NCBI GenBank assembly: GCA_945865925.1
Contig: CAMBFG010000004.1
Span: 1-46,658, forward strand
Length of the DNA: 46,658 nt
Direction: 5' to 3'
From: Dehalococcoides mccartyi
GTDB taxonomy: Bacteria > Chloroflexota > Dehalococcoidia > UBA2979
In this document: positions 39,853 to 46,658 of the stretch, piece after piece
How positions within the stretch are numbered: position 1 is the first letter of the stretch
Layout of the letters: each line of letters opens with the position of its first letter
Notes under the pieces: model-generated
What the model saw: only the letters and a program-made list of their open reading frames with translations
Database searches by the model: none
What the model was told of the DNA's origin: nothing
Translations under genes and position numbers: made by a program

Positions 39853-41076
39853 CTAGTGAATCACACCCTCAGCCATCAGCCGGAAAACCTCGTCCTCGGA
39901 CAGCCCCAGCAGCCCTCGATACACCGCCTCGTTGTGCTCCCCCATCCGAGGCGCCAGCCGCAGCGGGGGTGACTCCCCATCCAACCGTCCCGGCTGCCGG
40001 TGCGTGGTGAACACCGGCCCACCGTCCCGTGAAACACCCTCGAAGTGCCTCGTGGAGAGGTGCGGATCGCGGCTCACCATGTCTTCGAGGTCTTCGACGA
40101 CCCCTGCCATGACCCCCCGCGCCTGGAGGAGATGCGTCAGTTCCCAGGCGTCGAGGCCGGCTGTCCACGCTCCTACCTCGGCATCCAGGGCGTCCTCGTT
40201 CGCCTGCCGCGCCGCCAGCGTCGCGAACCGGCCGTCCGAGGCCAGGTCGGGCCGCCCCATCGCCGCGCAAAGGGCTTGCCACTCCTCCTCGGTGCGGACA
40301 GCGATGACGCACCACCGGTCATCCCCCATACACGGGTACGCCCCGTGCGGCGCCGCGTCCGCGGCCCGGTTCCCCCGAGGCGCCTCGATGTACCCATTCG
40401 CGGTGTAGTCGAGCATCGCCGGACCCAGCAGCGCGACGGTCGCCTCCATCTGAGCGAGGTCGATGAACTGGCCTTCACCCGTGCGATCTCGATGGATGAG
40501 TGCCGCCATCAGCGCACTCACCGCGAAGTACGGCGTCGAGAAATCGGAGTACAGCGGTGCCATCCCGACTGGCGGACGGCCGGGGAAGCCCATGTTGGTG
40601 CGCATCCCTCCGTAGCCGATGACTCCGTTCCCGTACGAGCCATAACGGATGTACGGCCCGGTCGTCCCCATCACCGGCATCGTCAGCATGATGATGTCCG
40701 GCTTCACCGCCCGCAGGTCCTCGTACCCCAGCCCCCACCGGTCCATCCGGTCGCCCGTGAAGTTGTTCGCGACGATGTCCGAGTGCCGCACGATCTCCTT
40801 CGCCAGTTCGATCCCGCGAGGCGTCCCGAGGTTCAGCAGCACCGACTGCTTGTTCGTGTTGCAGTCGTTGAACACGCCGTTCGAGTCCACCGTCTGCTCT
40901 GCCGTCGGATGCACTCCTGTCAAGCGAATCGTGTCGAGGCGCGCATGCGACTCGATCTTGATCACCTCGGCCCCGAAGTCCGCGAGCATCCGCGTCGTCG
41001 CCGGCCCCGCGATCAGCCACGAGAAGTCCGCGACTCGCACCCCTTCGAGGGGTAACGGTCGCTCGTCCCCGCTCAT
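39853..41076 (-). CDS. Class III CoA-transferase paralog lacking the catalytic Asp
   Basis: A 407-residue CaiB/BaiF-family protein (GVRVADFSWLIAGPATTRML, GAEVIKIESHARLDT, NTNKQSVLLNLGTPRGIELA, IVANNFTGDRMDRWGLGYE). Where family members have Y-D-x-x-x-Q-A-x-S-G, this one reads SYGNGVIGYGG, so the catalytic Asp is Gly (G149; N150 is next). It should not form the aspartyl-CoA intermediate itself. Its ATG overlaps the stop of a paralog of identical length that keeps the Asp, pointing to a heterodimer with one active subunit type, as proposed for BbsE/BbsF-like enzymes. It is followed by the single-chain carboxylase. Confidence 0.88.
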   Translation of the reverse strand: MSGDERPLPLEGVRVADFSWLIAGPATTRMLADFGAEVIKIESHARLDTIRLTGVHPTAEQTVDSNGVFNDCNTNKQSVLLNLGTPRGIELAKEIVRHSDIVANNFTGDRMDRWGLGYEDLRAVKPDIIMLTMPVMGTTGPYIRYGSYGNGVIGYGGMRTNMGFPGRPPVGMAPLYSDFSTPYFAVSALMAALIHRDRTGEGQFIDLAQMEATVALLGPAMLDYTANGYIEAPRGNRAADAAPHGAYPCMGDDRWCVIAVRTEEEWQALCAAMGRPDLASDGRFATLAARQANEDALDAEVGAWTAGLDAWELTHLLQARGVMAGVVEDLEDMVSRDPHLSTRHFEGVSRDGGPVFTTHRQPGRLDGESPPLRLAPRMGEHNEAVYRGLLGLSEDEVFRLMAEGVIH

Positions 41077-42296
41077 ACGACGCCCTCGGCAACCAGTGCA
41101 GCGAGTTCGCCCTCGCTCATCCCCAGCAGTCCGAGGTACACCTCGCGGTTGTGCTCGCCGACACCGGGCGCGCACCGTTCGAGGGCTGCCGGGGTCGTGC
41201 TGTACTGGTACGGCGCAGCGGGCACCTCGATCTCTCGCCCCAGCGAGGGGTGCGCGAGCGATCGCCAGAAACCGCGCGACCGCAGTTGCGGATCCTCGTG
41301 AAGATCGTTGATGTCATTCACCGGCATCACGAGGATCCGCCGCCGCTGTCCCTCATGGAACAACTGCTCGCGGGGGTAGCGCGCCGCGATGGCCTGGACC
41401 GCTGCCTCGACCTCGGCGGTGTGGGAGGCACGGAAGGCAGCGTCCTCGTACGCCCCATCGAGGACGGGCGTATCGATGCCTTCGTCGCGGACCCACTCGA
41501 CGAACGGGAACCAGCCGGGGCCGACGCCCACCGGGATGACGAACGAGACCCACAGGCCGTCGGCGCAGGTGAACAGGTTGCGCAGCGCCGGCGGTGCGGA
41601 GAATCCCACGCGCTTCGGGACGCGGCCGTGCCACGTGTAGAAGTTCGCGGTCGCGGTCTGCACCGTCGCCATCGCCATCGCGTCCTGCACGGAGACCTCG
41701 ACGTGTCGCCCACGCCGATCCGGACCGCGCGCTCGCCCCGCAACGGCGACAAGCGTCGTCGCCACCAACGCCGCCGAGGCGATGTGGTAGGCCTGCTCTG
41801 CGCCCGGCGCGATCGGCGGATCCTCCGGGAACCCGTTGAGGTACATCAGCCCGCTCATCGCGACGCTGACGAGGTCGTTCGCGCGGTACTGCGCCATCGG
41901 CCCCTCGCTGCCAAACGGCGTGAGGCTCGCATAGACAAGTGCCGGGTTCACCTCGGCGAGCGCGACAGAGCCGAGGCCGAGTGCGTCCATCACACCCGGC
42001 GCTTCCGTCTCCAGCCAGATGTCGGCGAACACCGCGAGGCGCCTCAGTACCTCGACGCCGCGCGGCGTGTGCGCATCGAGCGTGATCCCACGCTTCCCGG
42101 CGTTGAAGTGAAGGTGGTGCAGGCTCTCCGGGTGATCGGGGTCATCGAGGAACGGCGGCCGCCGCCGGATGCCATCACCACCCGGTGGCTCGACGCGGAT
42201 CACATCCGCCCCGAGTTCCGCGAGCATCCGCCCCGCGAACACCCCGGACTCCCCGGCGAGATCGATGACGCGCAGCCCCTCGAGCGGCCCGCTCAC
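41073..42296 (-). CDS. Class III CoA-transferase (catalytic partner)
   Basis: A 407-residue CaiB/BaiF-family CoA-transferase. GLRVIDLAGESGVFAGRML, GADVIRVEPPGGD, NAGKRGITLDAHTPRGVEVL and the catalytic Asp D141 in YRANDLVSVAMSG are family landmarks. It overlaps the Asp-less paralog by ATGA. Start GTG 42296 is chosen because homologs begin near this SGPLEGLRV and G-rich sequence precedes it. A GTG at 42335 would add 13 residues and approach the divergent PAS promoter. It probably attaches CoA to an organic acid that the downstream carboxylase then uses; the acid is unknown. Confidence 0.87.
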   Translation of the reverse strand: MSGPLEGLRVIDLAGESGVFAGRMLAELGADVIRVEPPGGDGIRRRPPFLDDPDHPESLHHLHFNAGKRGITLDAHTPRGVEVLRRLAVFADIWLETEAPGVMDALGLGSVALAEVNPALVYASLTPFGSEGPMAQYRANDLVSVAMSGLMYLNGFPEDPPIAPGAEQAYHIASAALVATTLVAVAGRARGPDRRGRHVEVSVQDAMAMATVQTATANFYTWHGRVPKRVGFSAPPALRNLFTCADGLWVSFVIPVGVGPGWFPFVEWVRDEGIDTPVLDGAYEDAAFRASHTAEVEAAVQAIAARYPREQLFHEGQRRRILVMPVNDINDLHEDPQLRSRGFWRSLAHPSLGREIEVPAAPYQYSTTPAALERCAPGVGEHNREVYLGLLGMSEGELAALVAEGVV

Positions 42297-42349
42297 CCTC
42301 GACCCCCCACGAGCAATCGATGCCTCACTGCGCACCCTTCCCGGCGGCG

Positions 42350-42355
42350 TATCGT
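42350..42355 (+). promoter_or_regulatory. Candidate -10 box (TATCGT), leaderless, for the PAS gene
   Basis: TATCGT ends 6 bases before ATG 42362. No ribosome-binding site lies between. It is identical in sequence and spacing to the box before the LacI-type gene. Confidence 0.42.
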
Positions 42356-42361
42356 AGTGGC

Positions 42362-42826
42362 ATGACGAACGACCACACCGACGATGCCATCTACCGCACT
42401 GTCCTTGAGGAGTCGCCGGAGGCCGTCGTCTTCGCCGATCGCGACGGCATCATCCGGTTCTGGAACCGAGGCGCGACCGAACTCTTCGGCCACACCGCCG
42501 AGGAGACCATCGGCCAGCGGATGGACATGATCATCCCGGAGAACCTGCGAGCCCGGCACTGGGAGGGCTACGAGCGCGTCATGGTGCAGGGTGAGCCCTC
42601 GCGATATGGCCGGCGCGACATGCTGAAGGTGCCCGCGCTCCGCAAGGACGGCACTCGCGTCTCCGTCGAGTTCACCCTGCTGCCGATCGAGCACCCCACC
42701 TACGGCCCGATCGCCGTCGCCGTCATTCGCGACGCCTCCGAGGCTTTCACGGAACTCCGCGACCTCCGCAAGCGCCTCGCGGAAGCCGAGGCCCGCGCGG
42801 GGACGCTGCCACCCGCCACCTCGTAG
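42362..42826 (+). CDS. Stand-alone PAS domain protein, possibly heme-binding
   Basis: A 154-residue protein with one PAS domain (about 8-120) and a short C-terminal coiled coil (about 128-148, LRDLRKRLAEAEARA). No kinase, cyclase or DNA-binding domain is attached, so it must signal through a partner. The helix after the first strands reads IPENLRARHWEGYERVM. H66 aligns by eye with the proximal heme His of FixL-type PAS domains (RxRHxxxY). A similar His also occurs in non-heme PAS domains, so this is only a possibility. It diverges from the CoA-transferase operon and converges on the acetyl-CoA hydrolase gene with 3 bases between stops. Confidence 0.83.
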   Translation: MTNDHTDDAIYRTVLEESPEAVVFADRDGIIRFWNRGATELFGHTAEETIGQRMDMIIPENLRARHWEGYERVMVQGEPSRYGRRDMLKVPALRKDGTRVSVEFTLLPIEHPTYGPIAVAVIRDASEAFTELRDLRKRLAEAEARAGTLPPATS

Positions 42827-42829
42827 CGA

Positions 42830-44137
42830 TTAGGCGAGGTAGCCCAACTCCTTCGCCCTCGCCGTCAGTTCCTCGCGGAACTTCGGATGGGCGAGGCCGA
42901 TGATCCCCTTCGCGCGCTCGCGCGTGGACTTCCCCTTCAGGCACACCGCGCCGTACTCCGACACTAACCAATGCACCTCGGTGCGCGGCGTGGTGACGAC
43001 AGCGCCCGGACGCAGCGTCGGCACCACGCGCGACACGCTCCCGCTCTTCGCCGTCGAGTAGAACGCGATGATCGACTTCCCGTCGCGAGACTCGAAGGCA
43101 CCGCGTGCGTAGTCGTGCTGCCCACCCGTACCGCTGTATTGCGTCGTCCCCATCGACTCTGAGCAGCACTGCCCCGTCAGGTCAACCTCGATCGTCGAGT
43201 TCACCGAGATCAGCGTGTCGTTCTTCGCGATGTTCGACGGGTGGTTCGTGTAGGACACCGGGTGCGCCTCGATGTACGGGTTGTCATCCAGAAACTCGTA
43301 CATCCGTCGCGTGCCGGCCGCGAACGTGTAGATCGCCTTGCCCGGGTGGAACGTCTTCTTCGTCCCGTTCGCCACGCCCGACTCGACGAGGTCCACCATC
43401 GATTCCACGAACATCTCCGTGTGGATGCCGAGGTCGCGGTGCCCCATCAGGTTCTTCGCGACGGCGTTCGGCACGCCGCCAATCCCGAGTTGGATCGTGG
43501 CCCCGTTCGGGATCATTTCCGCGATGATCCGCCCCATCTCGGTGTCCTCCACCTTTTCCGGTGGGATCGGCAGTTCCGCGAGCGGCACGTGGTTCTCGAC
43601 CACCGCCGAGACCTCAGACAGATGCACCCATGAGTTCCCGTGGACGCGCGGCATGTTGTTGTTCACCTCGGCGATCACCACGTTCGCCCGCGCGATCGCC
43701 GCCTTGTTCGTGTCCACGTTGACGCCGAGGCTCATGTATCCGTGCCGGTCCATCCGCGACACCGTCACCATCGCCACCCCGACATCGAGGTACTCCTCGA
43801 TCAGTCGAGGGATCTGGTGGAAGAACGCCGGTACCAGATGCGCCTGGCCCGCCTCGATCATCCCGCGGTCGACGCCGCTCGCGAACAGCGACTCCCAGTG
43901 GATGCGGTCGCGCAGGTCCGGCTGCAGCGTGCTGCGCGCACTCGCACCGAGGGGCAGCAGCGCCGTCATCCGCACATCAGTCAGCCCGCCCGCACGCGCG
44001 CGGTCGGCCACCGCCTGCAGCATCGCGGGCGGCTCACCGATCGCACTCCCCTGCACGATCAGAGAGTGGTCCGGGATCAGTTCCGCCGCCTGCGAGGGCG
44101 TCCGCAACTTCCGCTGGTACTCCGCCTGCCAGTCCAT
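42830..44137 (-). CDS. Acetyl-CoA hydrolase/transferase family protein (4-hydroxybutyrate CoA-transferase-like)
   Basis: A 435-residue class I CoA-transferase of the acetyl-CoA hydrolase/4-hydroxybutyrate CoA-transferase group. The CoA-binding GIGGVPNAVAKNL motif (about 219-230) is followed by the catalytic Glu in IHTEMFVESMVDL (E241). VSRMDRHGYMSLGVNVDTN and SVNSTIEVDLTGQCCSESMG are also characteristic. It transfers CoA between acetyl-CoA and another acid, or hydrolyses the thioester in relatives. GGAGGTG precedes ATG 44137 and TATAAC (44183-44188) is a likely -10. It sits alone between the PAS gene and an ABC exporter. The acid is not evident. Confidence 0.9.
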   Translation of the reverse strand: MDWQAEYQRKLRTPSQAAELIPDHSLIVQGSAIGEPPAMLQAVADRARAGGLTDVRMTALLPLGASARSTLQPDLRDRIHWESLFASGVDRGMIEAGQAHLVPAFFHQIPRLIEEYLDVGVAMVTVSRMDRHGYMSLGVNVDTNKAAIARANVVIAEVNNNMPRVHGNSWVHLSEVSAVVENHVPLAELPIPPEKVEDTEMGRIIAEMIPNGATIQLGIGGVPNAVAKNLMGHRDLGIHTEMFVESMVDLVESGVANGTKKTFHPGKAIYTFAAGTRRMYEFLDDNPYIEAHPVSYTNHPSNIAKNDTLISVNSTIEVDLTGQCCSESMGTTQYSGTGGQHDYARGAFESRDGKSIIAFYSTAKSGSVSRVVPTLRPGAVVTTPRTEVHWLVSEYGAVCLKGKSTRERAKGIIGLAHPKFREELTARAKELGYLA

Positions 44138-44182
44138 CGCACACCTCCGCGCGCCCGTATGCTCGAGGCACGGCGCGGCGCT

Positions 44183-44188
44183 GTTATA
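44183..44188 (-). promoter_or_regulatory. Candidate -10 box (TATAAC) for the acetyl-CoA hydrolase/transferase gene
   Basis: On the minus strand TATAAC (GTTATA on the plus strand) lies 45 bases before ATG 44137, in the 115-base gap after the ABC exporter gene. It is the most AT-rich spot there. No good -35. Confidence 0.45.
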
Positions 44189-44252
44189 TCACCAGCATCG
44201 AGGCATGCGATCGGCGCACGTGGCCGTCGGGGCTCAGCACGGCAGCACAGCG

Positions 44253-46097
44253 TTAGACGCCAGCGACCTCCGCGGGCGTCTGTGTGTCTGCGGCGTCGGC
44301 ATCCGCGAACTGCTCCCGGTACAGCGAGGCGTACAGCCCGCCCTGTGCCAGCAGGGCGTCGTGCCGCCCGCGCTCGACAATCTGCCCGCGGTCGAATACC
44401 AGGATCTCGTCCGCCGCCACCACCGTGGACAGGCGGTGCGCGATCACGATCGTGGTGCGCCCACGCGCCAGCATCGCCGTCGCCTCGCGGATCTCACGCT
44501 CCAACCGAGAGTCGAGGGATGACGTCGCCTCGTCGAGGATCAGGATCGGCGGGTCCTTCAAGATCGCCCGCGCAATCGCCACTCGCTGCTTCTCACCGCC
44601 ACTGAGGCGATAGCCGCGCTCGCCGACCTTCGTCTCCAGGCCCTCGGGCAGTCGCGCGACCAGCGCGCCGAGGCCCGCCGCCACAGCCGCCGCCTGGCAC
44701 TCCTCGTCGCTCGCCGTGAGGCGCCCGTAGCGGATGTTGTCCATGAGCGAGGTGTGGAACAGGTAGGTCTCTTGCATCACCGTCCCGATCGTCGCGCTGA
44801 TCGAGTCGAGCGTGACGTCGCGCAAGTCGTACCCATCGAGGGTGATCCGGCCCTCTGTCGGGTCGTAGTACCGCTGGAGCAGGTAGGTCACGGTGGTCTT
44901 CCCGGCCCCAGACGGCCCGACCAGCGCCACCATCCGCCCCGCCGGGATCTCGAACGTCACCCCTTCGAGCGCCGCCGCCGGCTCGCGATACGCGAACCGC
45001 ACGCCCTCGAACGCCACTGCGCCGCGCGGCTGCGTCAGGCGCACCGAGTCCGCCCGGTCCTCGACCTCCACCGGCAGGTCGAGATACTCGAAGATCCGTT
45101 CGACCACGGCGAGCGACGAGAGCAGCGTGGTGTTCAGGCGAGCGATGCCCGCGAATGGCCCGAAGACGCGCGTCGCAAGCATCGCGAACGTGACGACCGT
45201 CCCCACCGACAGGTCGCCGCCCACTACCGCGCGCCCACCCCACCAGTAGATCGCGCCCGGGATCAGCGCCCCAAACAGCGAGGTACCCATGTTGAACCAG
45301 CGGCCCGCCATCATCCGGCGGATCGAGAGCGTCCGCAGCGCGTCGTTCGACTGGGCGAACCGCGCCGCCTCGTGCGCCTGCCGCCCGAAGGTTTTCGTGA
45401 GCATCGCGCCCGACACCGAGAGCGTCTCTTCGAGGTGGCTCGACATCCGCGCGGACTCTTCGTGCCATTCGCCCATCAGCGCGCGCATGTGTCGGCCCAC
45501 GCGCAGCGTCGGATATACCCAGAACGGCAGCACCACGAGCGTCGCCAGCGCCAGCCGCCAGTTCAGCGAGAACATCATCCCGAACGCGATGATGAGCGTG
45601 AACGAGTTGCCGAGGAACTCGGTGAACGTCCCCGTCACTGCCTGCTGTACCGCGTTCACATCAGTCGAGAGCCGCGACAGGATCTCGCCCGTCCGCGTTG
45701 CGGTGTAGAACCGCACCGACAGCCGCAACAGGTGGTCGTGCAGTCGCATCCGCAGGCGGTGCATCACCCCCTGCCCAATCGCCTGGTTCACGAACGACTG
45801 CACCACCCCCAGGAGCGAAGACCCTACCACCGCGCCGAGGTACACCACTAGCAGTCGGTCGAGACTCGCGAGGTTTCCCCCGCCGGCCATCCGGTCCACC
45901 ATCCGCCCCAGCACTCGCACCCCGACCAGGTCGAGCGCCGTCGTCGTCAACAGCAGCAGGACCAAGGCGCCCATCGCCCACGCATACGGCCGGAACATCC
46001 CCGCGGTGCGACGCAGCAGCATCGAGCGGTCGCCCTCGGGACGCCCTGCCGGCACCCGCCGTCCGCCACCACCACCGCCGCCGCCGCCCATTGCCAT
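44253..46097 (-). CDS. ABC exporter half-transporter (homodimeric type)
   Basis: A 614-residue type IV ABC half-transporter. The N-terminus begins with a run of nine Gly (residues 4-12), an unusual flexible tail coded by repeated GGC/GGT triplets. Six membrane helices lie at about 35-330 (RFYTATRTGEILSRLSTDVN is the typical coupling-loop region). The ATPase domain has Walker A GPSGAGKTT (394-402), signature LSGGEKQR, and Walker B ILILDEATSSLD with E523. Both sites are intact, so a homodimer is expected, unlike the pair at 14628-18220. The substrate is unknown. GAGG lies 6 bases before ATG 46097. No partner gene adjoins it. Confidence 0.92.
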   Translation of the reverse strand: MAMGGGGGGGGGRRVPAGRPEGDRSMLLRRTAGMFRPYAWAMGALVLLLLTTTALDLVGVRVLGRMVDRMAGGGNLASLDRLLVVYLGAVVGSSLLGVVQSFVNQAIGQGVMHRLRMRLHDHLLRLSVRFYTATRTGEILSRLSTDVNAVQQAVTGTFTEFLGNSFTLIIAFGMMFSLNWRLALATLVVLPFWVYPTLRVGRHMRALMGEWHEESARMSSHLEETLSVSGAMLTKTFGRQAHEAARFAQSNDALRTLSIRRMMAGRWFNMGTSLFGALIPGAIYWWGGRAVVGGDLSVGTVVTFAMLATRVFGPFAGIARLNTTLLSSLAVVERIFEYLDLPVEVEDRADSVRLTQPRGAVAFEGVRFAYREPAAALEGVTFEIPAGRMVALVGPSGAGKTTVTYLLQRYYDPTEGRITLDGYDLRDVTLDSISATIGTVMQETYLFHTSLMDNIRYGRLTASDEECQAAAVAAGLGALVARLPEGLETKVGERGYRLSGGEKQRVAIARAILKDPPILILDEATSSLDSRLEREIREATAMLARGRTTIVIAHRLSTVVAADEILVFDRGQIVERGRHDALLAQGGLYASLYREQFADADAADTQTPAEVAGV

Positions 46098-46204
46098 CGC
46101 GCTACCTCACTGTTTCGACACATCGAGCGTACACGCAGCGACAACCGGCTCTGGCGCGCCAAGACCAACTCGATCGTCTCGGGGATGCAGGAGATGCGCG
46201 GGCA

Positions 46205-46658
46205 CTATGCGCCCTTGAGTGACCTCGCCGCCGCGCCACCAGCCGTGCGCCCGAAGACGGCGCCGGCCATTAGCCCCGTACCGCCCGGATAGTTGTGGTA
46301 GAACAGCCCGCCAACGAGTTCCCCGGCCGCGTAGAGCCCCGGGATCGGGCGATCCTCCGTGTCGAGGACCTGCGCGGACTTCGCCTCGATCCGCAGGCCT
46401 CCGAAGGTGAACGTGATCCCGCACGTCACCGCGAATGCCACGTACGGCGGCTGGTCGAGCGGCAGCGCCCAGTTCGACTTCGGCGGATCGATCCCCACCG
46501 TGCCCAGCCCGTCGAGGCGTGACGGGTCGTACGTGCCCTCGCGAGTGGCGGCGTTGTACGCCTCGATCGTGCGGACGAAGCCGCCCACGTCCACACCCAT
46601 ATCCGCGGCGAGTTCGTGGAGCGTCATCGCCTCGGACTTCGTGACTTCCTTGATGCGG
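46205..46658 (-). CDS. FAD-dependent dehydrogenase, C-terminal part (TcuA/fumarate reductase-like)
   Basis: About 151 residues at the right edge; the N-terminal FAD-binding part lies outside the window. The frame stays open to the edge. SEAMTLHELAADMGVDVGGF followed by TIEAYNAA, then the cofactor-end segment IPGLYAAGELVGGLFYHNYP and GGTGLMAGAVFGRTAG match tricarballylate dehydrogenase, succinate dehydrogenase/fumarate reductase flavoprotein and ketosteroid dehydrogenase relatives. These use FAD to introduce or reduce a C=C bond. GGLRIEAKSAQVLDTEDRPI is the usual penultimate block. The substrate is not evident from the fragment. About 107 bases separate its stop from the ABC exporter start. 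Confidence 0.85.
   Translation of the reverse strand, partial: RIKEVTKSEAMTLHELAADMGVDVGGFVRTIEAYNAATREGTYDPSRLDGLGTVGIDPPKSNWALPLDQPPYVAFAVTCGITFTFGGLRIEAKSAQVLDTEDRPIPGLYAAGELVGGLFYHNYPGGTGLMAGAVFGRTAGGAAARSLKGA

Noticed and set aside
35992-39972. A very long open frame on the plus strand opposite the single-chain carboxylase
   Set aside because: It is His/Arg/Asp-rich with no recognisable domain, antisense to a clearly conserved enzyme. Such frames are expected from third-position GC bias.
46106-46204. Plus-strand frame reading RLWRAKTNSIVSGMQEM in the last intergenic gap
   Set aside because: It looked like a gene remnant but has no stop before running antisense through the flavoprotein, and I cannot tie it to any family.
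1-46658. Apparent excess of CGAGG/CCTCG pentamers
   Set aside because: Spot counts in several 300-base samples varied from about expected to a few fold above. The pattern follows NNC-GAG-GNN codon runs, so coding bias explains it.
1-46658. tRNA, rRNA, CRISPR array, insertion sequence or prophage genes
   Set aside because: None seen on either strand; gaps are short and filled by promoters, hairpins or the riboswitch.

Overview
The window is high-GC, gene-dense bacterial DNA with short intergenic gaps, many 4-base start/stop overlaps and many GTG starts. The gene content (class III CoA-transferases, a single-chain acyl-CoA carboxylase, an LLM flavin/F420 oxidoreductase, a CobN/ChlID cobaltochelatase with CbtA/CbtB, a YibE/F protein, and a DGNRRFA-type cis-prenyltransferase) suggests a Chloroflexota lineage, perhaps Dehalococcoidia-related. 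That placement is inference; no rRNA or ribosomal marker is present. I saw no tRNA, rRNA, CRISPR array, insertion sequence or phage gene, and no gene-free stretch longer than about 245 bases.

Layout. 1-1734 (+): the end of a xanthine/aldehyde-oxidase-type molybdoenzyme, then an MFS exporter. 6710-1742 (-): a catabolic operon of DUF6282 hydrolase, D-2-hydroxyacid dehydrogenase, Ldh2-type dehydrogenase, fused 3-oxoacid CoA-transferase and a VOC/epimerase-like protein. 6858-14466: single genes for a GNAT, a CMD protein, an SDR, a lipoprotein, YibE/F, a ZnuA-type metal-binding lipoprotein with a Zur/Fur-like operator over its promoter, a cis-prenyltransferase and a membrane-anchored sulfite-oxidase-family protein. 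14628-18220 (+): a two-gene heterodimeric ABC exporter. 18316-28177: a small membrane protein with a clear terminator, an alpha/beta hydrolase, a LacI regulator, a class III CoA-transferase, a thiolase-like/DUF35 pair, a signal-less family-3 binding protein, a sortase-like lipoprotein, an acyl-CoA carboxylase carboxyltransferase, a secreted protein and an LLM oxidoreductase.

36300-28182 (-) is the most striking unit: a promoter and cobalamin riboswitch, then cbtB, a VOC gene, cbtA, a CobN carrying an N-terminal 2Fe-2S ferredoxin-like domain, and a fused ChlI-ChlD subunit. Together they look like a B12-repressed cobalt uptake and cobalt insertion module. Just upstream, 42296-36304 (-) holds two 407-residue class III CoA-transferases, one lacking the catalytic Asp, and a one-polypeptide biotin carboxylase-BCCP-carboxyltransferase; they may activate and carboxylate one acid. 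The window ends with a PAS protein, an acetyl-CoA hydrolase/CoA-transferase, a homodimeric-type ABC exporter and the C-terminal part of a flavoprotein dehydrogenase.

A recurring regulatory pattern is a TANNNT box ending 6-8 bases before a start codon with no ribosome-binding site between them (six genes). This suggests frequent leaderless transcripts.
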